From assembly GCF_004361815.1 (NCBI RefSeq), contig NZ_SNWA01000001.1, positions 1,426,001 through 1,490,000 on the forward strand: 64,000 nt of DNA, given 5' to 3'. The notes under the pieces are model-generated. The model saw only the letters and a program-made list of their open reading frames with translations. It made no database searches and was not told the DNA's origin. Below, piece after piece: positions 36,254-44,887 of the stretch (its first letter is position 1; every line of letters begins with the position of its first letter). The stretch is from Paraburkholderia sp. BL10I2N1. GTDB taxonomy: Bacteria; Pseudomonadota; Gammaproteobacteria; Burkholderiales; Burkholderiaceae. The position numbers and the translations under genes are program-made.

Positions 36254-37258
36254 ATGAATCTCAAGCTTCGCCGTTTGACCCTGTCTGCGATGGCCGCTGC
36301 CGCCCTCGCCGCTCCGTTCGCCGCGCATATGTCGGCGCATGCGGACGAGCCGCTGAAAGTCGGCTTCCTCGTGAAGATGCCGGAACAGGCGTGGTTCATC
36401 AACGAACAGAAAGCCGCGTCCGCCCTCGGCCAGAAGGAAAACTTCTCGGTGGTGAACATCGGCACGCCCGACGGCGAAAAGGTTCTGGCCGCAATCGACA
36501 ACCTCGGCGCCCAGGGTGCAAAAGGCTTCGTGATCTGCGCCCCCGACGTGCGTCTCGGACCGGCCATCGAGGCGCGTGCGAAGCGCTACAACATGAAGTT
36601 CGTCACCGTCGACGACCAGCTCGTCGACTCCTCCGGCAAGCCGCTGGCGGACGTGCCGCACCTCGGCATGTCGGCGTTCAAGATCGGCAATCAGGTCGGT
36701 CAGGCGATCTCGGATGAAATGAAGCGTCGCGGCTGGAAGCCCGAAGAAGTCGGCGCGCTGCGCATCACGAACTACGAACTGCCGACCGCCAAGCTTCGCA
36801 CCGATGGGGCGACGCAATCGCTGCTGGCAAACGGCTTCAAGAAAGAGAACATTTTCGATGCGCCGCAAAAGACGACCGATGACGAAGGCGGCTTCAACGC
36901 GTCGTCACCGGTGCTCGCACAGCATCCGAACATCAAGAAGTGGGTGGTCTTCGCGCTGAACGAAGAAAGCGTGCTGGGCGGCGTGCGCGCGACCGAGCAA
37001 CTGCATATTCCGTCGGCGGATGTGATCGGCGTGGGCATCAACGGCGCGGGCGAAGCGTTCGCCGAATTCCAGAAGAAAGAGCCGACGGGCTTCTACGGAA
37101 CGATCGCTGTGAGCTCGACAAACCACGGCAAGCAGAGCACGGAAAACCTCATCGAGTGGATCAAGACGGGCAAGCAGCCGCCCGCCGATACGCAGACCAC
37201 CGGCAAGCTGATGGTGCGCGGCAACTGGCAACAGGTGCGTCAGGAACTCGGCATCTAA
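36254..37258 (+). CDS. araF: L-arabinose ABC transporter substrate-binding protein AraF
   Basis: A 334-residue periplasmic sugar-binding protein. A signal peptide ends near residue 30 (MSAHA-D); the mature part begins with PLKVGFLVKMPEQAWFINEQ, very close to E. coli AraF. Normal length. TCAGGAGACACG precedes the ATG. Followed by araG and araH. Confidence 0.95.
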   Translation: MNLKLRRLTLSAMAAAALAAPFAAHMSAHADEPLKVGFLVKMPEQAWFINEQKAASALGQKENFSVVNIGTPDGEKVLAAIDNLGAQGAKGFVICAPDVRLGPAIEARAKRYNMKFVTVDDQLVDSSGKPLADVPHLGMSAFKIGNQVGQAISDEMKRRGWKPEEVGALRITNYELPTAKLRTDGATQSLLANGFKKENIFDAPQKTTDDEGGFNASSPVLAQHPNIKKWVVFALNEESVLGGVRATEQLHIPSADVIGVGINGAGEAFAEFQKKEPTGFYGTIAVSSTNHGKQSTENLIEWIKTGKQPPADTQTTGKLMVRGNWQQVRQELGI

Positions 37259-37347
37259 AGCGGTACAGGCACGCGTGAGATGAACGGCGCGCGGATGGCC
37301 ATGACTGTCCGCGTGCCGGCTTCACCTCCTCCAGCAAGAGGCATTCG

Positions 37348-38886
37348 ATGACGGCTTTACCACAAGAAGAAGCGGCTGCGGTGGCATCGCCCTCGCCCGC
37401 TTCCGGTCCATGGCTGCGGCTTGACGGCATCACCGTGCGCTTTCCGGGCGTGCTCGCGCTCGACCAGGTTTCGCTTGGCGTGCGGTGTGGCGAAGTGCAC
37501 GGGCTGATGGGTGAAAACGGCGCGGGCAAGTCGACGCTGCTGAAGGTGCTGTCGGGCGTCAACCACCCTGAGTCCGGCACGTTGCGGCTGAATGACGTCG
37601 CGCAGCAGTTCACGACGACCAAGGCAGCGATCGAAGCCGGCATCGCGATCATCTATCAGGAACTGCATCTCGTGCCGGAACTGACGGTCGCGGAAAACCT
37701 GATGTTGGGTGCACTGCCGAACCGCTTTGGCGTGCTCGACGAGAAGGCGCTCGTCAAACGTGCGATCCATGAACTCGACCGGCTCGGCGAGAAGATCGAT
37801 CCGGCGACGCAGGTGAAACATCTGTCGATCGGCCAGCGGCAGATGATAGAAATCGGCAAGGCGCTGATGCGCGACGCGCGCGTGATCGCGTTCGACGAAC
37901 CGACGAGTTCGTTGTCGTCGCGCGAAACGGAGCAGTTGTTCCGCATCATCCGCGCGCTGAAAGCTGAAGGCCGCGCCATCATCTACGTCACGCACCGGAT
38001 GGACGAAGTCTACGAGCTGTGCGATCGCGTGACAGTGTTCCGTGACGGGCGCCGGATCGAGACGTTCGAAGCGGTAGACGGACTCGATCGCGACCAGCTC
38101 ATCAGCTGCATGGTCGGCCGTTCGATCAGCGACGTGTACGGCTACCGTTCGCGCGAGATGGGCGCGACTCAGCTCGAGGTGAAGGATCTGATGGGTCCGG
38201 GTCTGTCGGAGCCGGCTTCGTTCGTCGCGCGGGCCGGCGAGATCGTGGGCTTTTTCGGGCTGGTTGGCGCTGGCCGCTCTGAACTGATGAAGCTCATCTA
38301 CGGCGCGGTCAGACCGAGCGCCGGCGAGATCACCCTCAAGGGGCGCCGCGTGCGTTTCTCGACGCCGCGCGATGCGGTGCGCGCGGGTGTCGCCTTGTGC
38401 CCGGAGGATCGCAAGCAGGAAGGCATCGTGTCGATCGCGTCGGTCTCGGACAACCTGAATATCAGTTGCCGCCGCCACTTCAGCCGCTTCAACGTGCTGA
38501 ACGGCCGCAAGGAGGCGCAGACGGCGAAGGATTTCATCGCGAAGCTCGCCATCAAGACGCGCAGCGGTGAAACGCCGATCGGCACGCTCTCGGGCGGCAA
38601 CCAGCAGAAGGTCATCCTGTCGCGCTGGCTCGCGGAAGAAATCGACGTGTTCCTGATGGACGAGCCGACGCGCGGCATCGACGTCGGTGCGCGTAGCGAA
38701 ATCTACGGCCTGCTGTATGCGTTGGCTGAGGCGGGCCGCACGGTGATCGTCGTGTCCAGCGACCTCGCTGAAGTGATTGGCGTCACCGATCGCGTGCTCG
38801 TGATGAAGGAAGGTCGCATCGTCGGCGACCTGCCGAAAGCGCAGGCCACGCCCGATGCGCTGATCAAGCTCGCGCTGCCACGCTGA
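37348..38886 (+). CDS. araG: L-arabinose ABC transporter ATP-binding protein AraG
   Basis: A 512-residue protein with two fused ABC ATPase domains. The first has Walker [12 protein letters not shown] near 53-63 and signature LSIGQRQM; the second has a degenerate Walker A ([10 protein letters not shown]), usual for sugar importers of this class, and signature LSGGNQQKV. It powers uptake through AraH. Confidence 0.95.
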   Translation: MTALPQEEAAAVASPSPASGPWLRLDGITVRFPGVLALDQVSLGVRCGEVHGLMGENGAGKSTLLKVLSGVNHPESGTLRLNDVAQQFTTTKAAIEAGIAIIYQELHLVPELTVAENLMLGALPNRFGVLDEKALVKRAIHELDRLGEKIDPATQVKHLSIGQRQMIEIGKALMRDARVIAFDEPTSSLSSRETEQLFRIIRALKAEGRAIIYVTHRMDEVYELCDRVTVFRDGRRIETFEAVDGLDRDQLISCMVGRSISDVYGYRSREMGATQLEVKDLMGPGLSEPASFVARAGEIVGFFGLVGAGRSELMKLIYGAVRPSAGEITLKGRRVRFSTPRDAVRAGVALCPEDRKQEGIVSIASVSDNLNISCRRHFSRFNVLNGRKEAQTAKDFIAKLAIKTRSGETPIGTLSGGNQQKVILSRWLAEEIDVFLMDEPTRGIDVGARSEIYGLLYALAEAGRTVIVVSSDLAEVIGVTDRVLVMKEGRIVGDLPKAQATPDALIKLALPR

Positions 38887-38922
38887 CGCGCCCTTCGGGC
38901 AATCGAATCAGGAACAGACAAC

Positions 38923-39933
38923 ATGCAAACACAATCGACCAACTCACCCCTGCCCAATCCGTCGGGCGCCTCCGCGGGCATCGGCGCGCGTGCGGCGCGC
39001 ACGTGGGATCTCATCAACAGGTCGGGCATCGTGATGGTGTTCGTGATCCTGTTCACCGTGCTGTCGTTCACGGTGCCGGGGTTCATCAGCTCACGCAATA
39101 TCCAGGGGCTGCTGCTGTCGGTGACGCTGATCGGCTCGATCTCCGTCACGATGATGTTCGTGCTTGCGCTCGGCGAAGTGGATCTTTCTGTGGCTTCGAT
39201 CGTCGCGTTTTCAGGCGTCGTCGCGTCGACGTTGATTACCGCGACCCATAGCGTGCTGTTCGGCGTGCTGGCGGGCGTGCTCGCCGGCGGCGCGGTCGGG
39301 CTGGTGAACGGAGTGCTGGTTGCGCGCTACAAGATCAATTCGCTGATCGTCACGCTGGCGATGATGGAGGTCGTGCGCGGCCTTGCATTCATCACGTCGA
39401 ACGGCGACGCGGTGATGATCTCCGAAGAGCGTTTCTTCGATCTTGGCGGCGGTTCCTTCCTCGGGATCTCGTATCCGATCTGGAGCAACATCGTCGGCTT
39501 CGTGCTGTTCGGCTTCCTGCTGAAAAAGACCGTGTTCGGCAAGAACGTGCTGGCCGTGGGCGGCAACGGCGAAGCAGCGTTGCTGGCGGGGTTGCCCGTC
39601 ACGCGTATCAAGATCACCGTGTTCATCCTGCAGGGACTCGTGACCGGCTTTGCGGGCGTGATGCTCGCGTCGCGGATGAGTCTCGGCGATCCGAAGACTT
39701 CAGTCGGGCTCGAACTGGGCGTGATTTCGGCGTGCGTGCTCGGCGGCGTGTCGCTCACGGGCGGCGTGGCGACGATTTCCGGCGTTCTCGTCGGTGTGTT
39801 GATCATGGGCTCGGTGCAGGACGCGATGAGCCTGATGAACGTGCCGACTTTCTATCAATACCTTATTCGTGGCGGAATCCTGCTGCTAGCGGTACTGTTT
39901 GATCAATTCCGGCGCAGCAAGCGTGTGCACTGA
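38923..39933 (+). CDS. araH: L-arabinose ABC transporter permease AraH
   Basis: A 336-residue inner-membrane permease with about ten hydrophobic segments and the conserved LGEVDLSVASIVAFSGVV and LGGVSLTGGVATISGVLVG blocks of the ribose/arabinose/xylose permease family. It follows araG by 36 bases. Confidence 0.95.
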   Translation: MQTQSTNSPLPNPSGASAGIGARAARTWDLINRSGIVMVFVILFTVLSFTVPGFISSRNIQGLLLSVTLIGSISVTMMFVLALGEVDLSVASIVAFSGVVASTLITATHSVLFGVLAGVLAGGAVGLVNGVLVARYKINSLIVTLAMMEVVRGLAFITSNGDAVMISEERFFDLGGGSFLGISYPIWSNIVGFVLFGFLLKKTVFGKNVLAVGGNGEAALLAGLPVTRIKITVFILQGLVTGFAGVMLASRMSLGDPKTSVGLELGVISACVLGGVSLTGGVATISGVLVGVLIMGSVQDAMSLMNVPTFYQYLIRGGILLLAVLFDQFRRSKRVH

Positions 39934-39980
39934 GCGACAGACCGCGCGCCCGACATGTATGACAAAAGACAGGAGTATTC

Positions 39981-41714
39981 ATGGCTGATTCAAGCAAGAC
40001 CAGTAAGCCGCTACGCAGCCAGGCGTGGTTTGGGCTGAAGGACCGCGATGGTTTTCTGCATCGCTCGTGGATGAAGAACCAGGGTATTCCGCACGATGAA
40101 TTCGACGGACGCCCGGTGATCGGAATCTGCAACACCTGGTCGGAACTTACGCCGTGCAACGCGCACTTTCGCGAGCTGGCGGAGTATGTGAAGAAAGGCG
40201 TCTACGAGGCCGGTGGCTTTCCGCTGGAGTTTCCGGTGATGTCGCTGGGCGAAACGAATCTGCGCCCTACAGCCATGTTGTTTCGCAATCTCGCGTCGAT
40301 GGATGTCGAGGAATCCATTCGCGGCAATCCGATGGATGGCGTGATCCTGCTGGTTGGCTGCGACAAGACCACGCCCGCGCTGCTGATGGGCGCGGCGTCG
40401 TGCAATCTGCCCGCGTTGGCGGTATCTGGCGGCCCGATGCTGAATGGCCGCTTTCGCGGCAAGAACATCGGCTCCGGCACGGGCGTGTGGCAGATGTCCG
40501 AGGAAGTGCGTGCCGGCACGATGACGCAGGAAGAATTCACCGAGGCCGAATCGTGCATGAACCGCTCGCGCGGCCACTGCATGACGATGGGCACGGCTTC
40601 GACGATGGCGTCGATGGTGGAATCGCTGGGCATGGGGTTGCCGCACAACGCGGCGATTCCCGCGGTCGATGCGCGGCGTCAGGTGTTGGCGCATCTCGCT
40701 GGCCGGCGCATCGTCGACATGGTCCGCGAAGACCTGACGATGGACAAGATCCTCACGCGCCAAGCCTTCGAAAACGCGATCCGCACCAACGCCGCGATCG
40801 GTGGCTCGACCAATGCGGTCGTGCATCTGATCGCACTGGCGAAACGGATCGGCGTGGAGCTGTCGCTTGAAGACTGGGAACTGGGTTCGAACGTGCCATG
40901 CCTCGTGAATCTGCAGCCATCGGGTGAATACCTGATGGAGGACTTCTATTACGCGGGCGGCCTGCCCGCCGTGCTGAAACAGCTTGGCGAACAGGGCCTG
41001 CTGCATCGCGATGCGCTGACAGTCAACGGCAGGACGATCTGGGAGAACGTACGCAACGCGCCCAATCACGACGAGAAGGTCATCACGACGTTTGCCGAGC
41101 CCTTCAAGCCGAAGGCCGGCATTGCGGTGCTCAAGGGCAACCTCGCGCCGAATGGCGCGGTGATCAAGCCGTCGGCAGCCACGGCGAAGCTTTTGAAGCA
41201 CCGTGGACGCGCGGTGGTGTTCGAAAACATCGAAGAGCTGCACGCGAAGGTCGACGACGATTCACTCGATATCGACGAGCACTGCATCATGGTGCTCAAG
41301 GGCGCAGGACCGAAGGGCTATCCGGGTTTCGCTGAAGTGGGCAACATGCCGCTGCCGAAGAAGGTGCTGCAAAAAGGCATCACGGACATGGTCCGCATCT
41401 CGGACGGCCGCATGAGCGGGACCGCGTATGGCGCGGTGGTGCTGCATGTGTCGCCGGAAGCAGCGGCAGGCGGGCCGCTCGCACTCGTGAAAACCGGCGA
41501 CATGATCGAACTCGATGTCGAAGCGCGGCGCCTGCATCTCGATGTCTCCGACCAAGAACTCGAGCGCCGTCGAACCGCGTGGCAGGCGCCCGAGCCGCCG
41601 AAACGCGGTTATTACAAGCTCTACGTCGAACACGTGCTTCAGGCCGATCAGGGCGCGGATCTCGACTTCCTGGTTGGCTCGAGCGGCGCGCCAGTGCCGC
41701 GCGATTCGCATTGA
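39981..41714 (+). CDS. IlvD/Edd-family dehydratase, probable L-arabonate dehydratase
   Basis: A 577-residue iron-sulfur dehydratase. Cluster-ligand Cys are seen in GICNTWSELTPCN, VGCDKTTPA and RGHCMTMGTASTMA. Full family length. In the arabinose context it should dehydrate L-arabonate to 2-keto-3-deoxyarabonate; members of this family also act on other sugar acids such as fuconate, xylonate and galactonate. It closes the araFGH transcript and is followed by a strong terminator. The enzymes before it and the next dehydratase are not in this window. Confidence 0.9.
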   Translation: MADSSKTSKPLRSQAWFGLKDRDGFLHRSWMKNQGIPHDEFDGRPVIGICNTWSELTPCNAHFRELAEYVKKGVYEAGGFPLEFPVMSLGETNLRPTAMLFRNLASMDVEESIRGNPMDGVILLVGCDKTTPALLMGAASCNLPALAVSGGPMLNGRFRGKNIGSGTGVWQMSEEVRAGTMTQEEFTEAESCMNRSRGHCMTMGTASTMASMVESLGMGLPHNAAIPAVDARRQVLAHLAGRRIVDMVREDLTMDKILTRQAFENAIRTNAAIGGSTNAVVHLIALAKRIGVELSLEDWELGSNVPCLVNLQPSGEYLMEDFYYAGGLPAVLKQLGEQGLLHRDALTVNGRTIWENVRNAPNHDEKVITTFAEPFKPKAGIAVLKGNLAPNGAVIKPSAATAKLLKHRGRAVVFENIEELHAKVDDDSLDIDEHCIMVLKGAGPKGYPGFAEVGNMPLPKKVLQKGITDMVRISDGRMSGTAYGAVVLHVSPEAAAGGPLALVKTGDMIELDVEARRLHLDVSDQELERRRTAWQAPEPPKRGYYKLYVEHVLQADQGADLDFLVGSSGAPVPRDSH

Positions 41715-41747
41715 TTTGATGTACCTGCGCTAGCGAGAAGGCGTCAT

Positions 41748-41781
41748 GCCGATGCGTGTTTTAAGCGCATCGGCTTTTTTT
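41748..41781 (+). terminator. Rho-independent terminator of the arabinose cluster
   Basis: GCCGATGCG/CGCATCGGC with a 9-base loop followed by seven T, 33 bases past the dehydratase stop. Confidence 0.92.
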
Positions 41782-41806
41782 GCTCGTTACGCCGCGGGAA
41801 CGGGCG

Positions 41807-41845
41807 AAAAAAATGGCCTGGCAAAAGGCGCCAGGCCATTTTTTT
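41807..41845. terminator. Bidirectional terminator
   Basis: Seven A, TGGCCTGG, 9-base loop, CCAGGCCA, seven T: a symmetrical terminator between two convergent genes, serving mainly the secreted-protein gene on the minus strand. Confidence 0.9.
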
Positions 41846-41923
41846 AAACACGCAGATTGACCGCCAGTCCATTAAAGGACGGGCATTTCGTTACTCGCTT
41901 TTTCTGCGCGAGGCAGAAACAGG

Positions 41924-42265
41924 TTATTGCTTGATAAAACGGTCGTTGGTCCAGAGTCCCTGAGTGTCGCCATTGCCGGCATTCACGAACTCAACGTCGT
42001 GACCCACGACGCGCACTACACGGAAATTGGCGTTTTCCGGGGTCGAGAGGCACTGATAACCGGAGAAGAATTCCTGCATCTTCTGTTGCTCGCCCGCCTG
42101 GGCATGGTGGTCGGCGGCGTCGAATTTATCCTTCGACAGACACCCATACGCATTAGGCCTGAACTGGATCGTCTGCTGCGGCTTGATAACGACATCTTGT
42201 GCCTGCGCAGCAGAAACGGCGGCCAGTCCTGCGATTGCGAAAAGAACAGCGATACGCATTTTCAT
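41924..42265 (-). CDS. Small secreted protein of unknown function
   Basis: 113 residues with a clear signal peptide (about 1-22, AAVSAAQAQ). The mature part has two Cys (YGCLSKDKF and YQCLSTPEN) likely to form one disulfide, and a beta-rich C-terminal half (NFRVVRVVGHDVEFVN). GGAGGCAGAAC precedes the ATG. No family recognised. It has its own terminator, so it is an isolated gene. Confidence 0.8.
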   Translation of the reverse strand: MKMRIAVLFAIAGLAAVSAAQAQDVVIKPQQTIQFRPNAYGCLSKDKFDAADHHAQAGEQQKMQEFFSGYQCLSTPENANFRVVRVVGHDVEFVNAGNGDTQGLWTNDRFIKQ

Positions 42266-42884
42266 GTTCTGCCTCCGAGCGGGTTTTACTCAGGTTAGCT
42301 ATGTATTTAACTTCAAGGGAACACCCGCAACTCTCACTCTAGGAGAACCGGCGCTGGACACAAGCATATCTTGTGTGCGTTCGCAACAGCGGCGAATTGT
42401 CGCAGCTGTGACAGGGCCGATTTAGAGCCTGCAGATCAGCGTAAACCCATACGGTTTTGACGGTTGAAGAAGCACCCAGCAATTTACGACGCGCTATATC
42501 TGGTGTGCTTTAGCGTCAATCTATTTGATAAATCGATCGTACTAATTAAGTGGATTGCTATGAAATCAGCTTCCTTGGTGCGCTGCACATAAACTTGTTT
42601 GGCAGCCGGAGGAAAAATAGCTGGGTATAGGTGTGGATGCAGAATAAAAAGGATGCCTGATCTGCGTGCTGCAGTTTCCGGGCTAATGGAGCGCGCGTAG
42701 GAAGCAGCTAAATCGCGGTCGAAAAGAGATCCATGCTCATTGCCCTGAGAGGCGCGATGTGTCCATGCGGCACATGAAACGGGTGCCGGGCATTTCGATA
42801 GTGCAGTGAGTGGTTCCCCGCAATGCACGCATTCGCGAGACGCCTACAATGAAATGGCGGATATCTAACGATCTGGAGGCTGAC
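42266..42884. other. AT-richer non-coding stretch, possibly decayed DNA
   Basis: A 619-base gap with visibly lower GC than its surroundings. It includes a perfect ACACAAG/CTTGTGT inverted repeat (42358-42376) and AT-rich runs around 42530-42560. A 114-codon open frame on the minus strand (42484-42828) has no good ribosome site or recognisable domain and mixed codon use; I do not call it a gene. The stretch lies between native genes and a defective integrase, so it could be an island remnant. Confidence 0.5.
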
Positions 42885-43055
42885 GTGATCGAGCACCTGA
42901 TTCTGGGCGTGTTTCTGGTCGTGCCCTTGCTGATCGTCGCATTCCTTTTCTCAGACGAACTCTGGCAGGAACATCGACTCCACGAACATGAACCGGACCA
43001 GCATCCGCGAAAGATCGACTGGCGCCATCCGTGGCGCAGCCTCCGGCATCACTGA
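42885..43055 (+). CDS. Small membrane protein, 56 residues
   Basis: GTG start at 42885 with a good GGAGG six bases upstream. The open frame begins earlier at 42810, but the upstream ATGs lack ribosome sites. One membrane segment (LILGVFLVVPLLIVAFLF, about 5-22) is followed by an acidic, His-rich cytoplasmic or periplasmic tail. No family recognised. The second small membrane protein gene follows 40 bases later. Confidence 0.65.
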   Translation: MIEHLILGVFLVVPLLIVAFLFSDELWQEHRLHEHEPDQHPRKIDWRHPWRSLRHH

Positions 43056-43095
43056 ACCGACATCGCGCAAGTGCTAAGGCATCTGGGAGGCGCGC

Positions 43096-43281
43096 ATGGA
43101 CTTCAACTTTTCGTGGATGGGGTACTTTCTGGCGATCTTCGGCTTGATGGCGCTTAGCCTTGTATTGACGACACTGTGTGGCGGGGAAAGCGACCCTTCG
43201 TCAGAGGTTTCGGCTGGCAGCCGGCACGGCCGGCCGGGTTTTTACCGCAGCATCAGCGGGTCCGATGGGGAATCTGGGTAG
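43096..43281 (+). CDS. Small membrane protein, 61 residues
   Basis: ATG preceded by GGGAGG. One membrane segment (about 8-28, GYFLAIFGLMALSLVLTTL) and a polar Ser/Gly-rich tail. No family recognised. The pairing with the preceding 56-residue membrane protein, both with strong ribosome sites, suggests a two-gene unit; the tail could also be a frame run-on. Confidence 0.55.
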   Translation: MDFNFSWMGYFLAIFGLMALSLVLTTLCGGESDPSSEVSAGSRHGRPGFYRSISGSDGESG

Positions 43282-43467
43282 GTCAGCTTCAGCTCCCGCT
43301 ATCGTTGCGCGCGTGGTACCAGCACGTAACCTTGTGAGACTGCCTAATTTCCTTGTCTGGAAAGGGTTGGATGGGTTTATTGAATGTGCTGTGTACCATA
43401 GAAGAGGCGCTTGCAGATCGCAAGCCGGGGCGGCGTGATCGCCCTCGTGGGTCATGCGCGGCAAACG

Positions 43468-44697
43468 TCACGACGCGTCTCGCGGTTGGCCGACAGGCAC
43501 CTCTCGGGCGCCGTCAATCTTTGCTTCCACAAAATCGGCCCATAGCTGCAGCATCTGGCGGCGCTCGGACGCGAACGCCGAGACGTTATTGCCGCCTTCA
43601 GTCTCCTTGACTGTATTTGCCAGCGCCTTTTCGATCGCGTCGGAAGGCTGGCCCGCTTCGTGGAGATGTGTCGAAGCGGTGCGTCTGAAATCGTGCAAGA
43701 CGAAATGCTCAAACTGGAGGCCGAGTGCTTTCACTGCCTGATTGAGCGTGCTCCTGCTTATCGGCCGGTCCGCGCCTCTCACCGCCGGGAAAACAAACGT
43801 CGGGCTGGCCTTCGTCGCGCGGAGCTCACGCAGTATGGCGACCGCCTGGCGAGGTAGGTAAACCCAGTGTTCGCAGTTGTTCTTCATTCGCGACCCCGGG
43901 ATTTTCCAGATCGCTGTGTCGAGATCGAATTCGCTCCACGTCGACTCGATCAGCCCGGATTTCCTGACCATCGTAAGCACCAGCAGATGCAACGCCAGCT
44001 TCAGCGGTCTCCGGATGCTCGATGCGTAGATCGCCCGCAGCATCGTACCGATCTCGTCTCGCGTAAGGACGCGGGTACGGCTCTCCGGGGTTGCGATGAA
44101 TCGGGCCGGGATGACCTGTGCGGGGTTTGTGGTTGCCAGTTGGCGTGCAATCAGAAACTCGTAGAGCCGTTTGACTACGTTGCGGGTATGTAGCGCCATC
44201 TTCGGGGAGCCCCGGCCCTTGATCCTGTCGCATACCGCCAGAACGTCTTCTGCCGTCACGTCGCGGATCAGTTTGTTTCCAATCGCGGGTAATACGTCCT
44301 TTTCGAGCGCCCGCTGCGCCGTACGTTGATATTCCTCTGACTTCTTCACCATCGCAGCGCTCAGGTATAGCTCCGCGGCGTCTCTCAGGACGTCGACGCG
44401 CTTCTCAGCGCCGCGGTCCTGCCGTGCGGCAGAAACCGGCGAAACTCCCCCTGCGACGATCGCGGCGTACTTCCGCGCTTTCTCGCGCGCAACCCGCAGC
44501 GAGATCAGCCGGAAGTCGCCGATGGTGACGGTGGGCTGACGTGCACCGTTGAGGGAATAACGGAAACGCCAGATCTTGTTTCCGGTCGGCATGATCTCAA
44601 GAACGAGGCCGTTGCCGTCTGCGATGGAGTAGCGCGTCCGGCGCGGCTGGAGGGCACGTATCTGCGGTTCGGTGAGGGGGACGGCGGCTCTAGGCAT
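43468..44697 (-). CDS. P4-type tyrosine recombinase/integrase, probably catalytically dead
   Basis: A 409-residue integrase of the phage P4/island type: an N-terminal DUF4102-like arm domain (LTEPQIRALQP, then DGNGLVLEI), a core-binding domain, and the catalytic domain. The first Arg (TMVRKSG), Lys (SRMKN) and HxxR (LHDFR, His335-Arg338) are present. By eye against the usual LAHT...YNRAEY ending, the second His is Asn361 and the nucleophile Tyr is replaced, with GGNNVSAF at 368-375; no Tyr follows to the C-terminus. ATG 44697 fits the family start. It lies directly downstream of mnmE on the same strand, as in islands that integrate at the mnmE 3' end. Confidence 0.85.
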   Translation of the reverse strand: MPRAAVPLTEPQIRALQPRRTRYSIADGNGLVLEIMPTGNKIWRFRYSLNGARQPTVTIGDFRLISLRVAREKARKYAAIVAGGVSPVSAARQDRGAEKRVDVLRDAAELYLSAAMVKKSEEYQRTAQRALEKDVLPAIGNKLIRDVTAEDVLAVCDRIKGRGSPKMALHTRNVVKRLYEFLIARQLATTNPAQVIPARFIATPESRTRVLTRDEIGTMLRAIYASSIRRPLKLALHLLVLTMVRKSGLIESTWSEFDLDTAIWKIPGSRMKNNCEHWVYLPRQAVAILRELRATKASPTFVFPAVRGADRPISRSTLNQAVKALGLQFEHFVLHDFRRTASTHLHEAGQPSDAIEKALANTVKETEGGNNVSAFASERRQMLQLWADFVEAKIDGAREVPVGQPRDAS

Positions 44698-44869
44698 TTT
44701 TTGTTGGTACACGGGACTGGCCAGATTGAGAAGCACATCATCCTGTGTACCAAAAAAAGTCACGTCCCACAGGTTCGTAAGCGCTGTCGGAAGTATAGCA
44801 ATGATCTGCTAAATCGCTTGGAAAAAGGGGGGATTAGTGTTCCGGATCGGGTGGCTGTTCCTCGGATCA

Positions 44870-44887
44870 TCACTTCCCGATACAAAA
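44870..44887 (-). other. mnmE 3' end, attachment-site-like sequence
   Basis: The last 18 bases of mnmE, coding FCIGK and stop, correspond to the segment used as attachment site by SGI1-type islands that insert at trmE/mnmE. An integrase gene begins about 170 bases downstream. I saw no second copy of this sequence in the window. Confidence 0.45.

Noticed and set aside
42484..42828. 114-codon open frame on the minus strand in the AT-rich gap
   Set aside because: No ribosome site, no recognisable domain and mixed codon use; may be a relic but cannot be supported as a gene.
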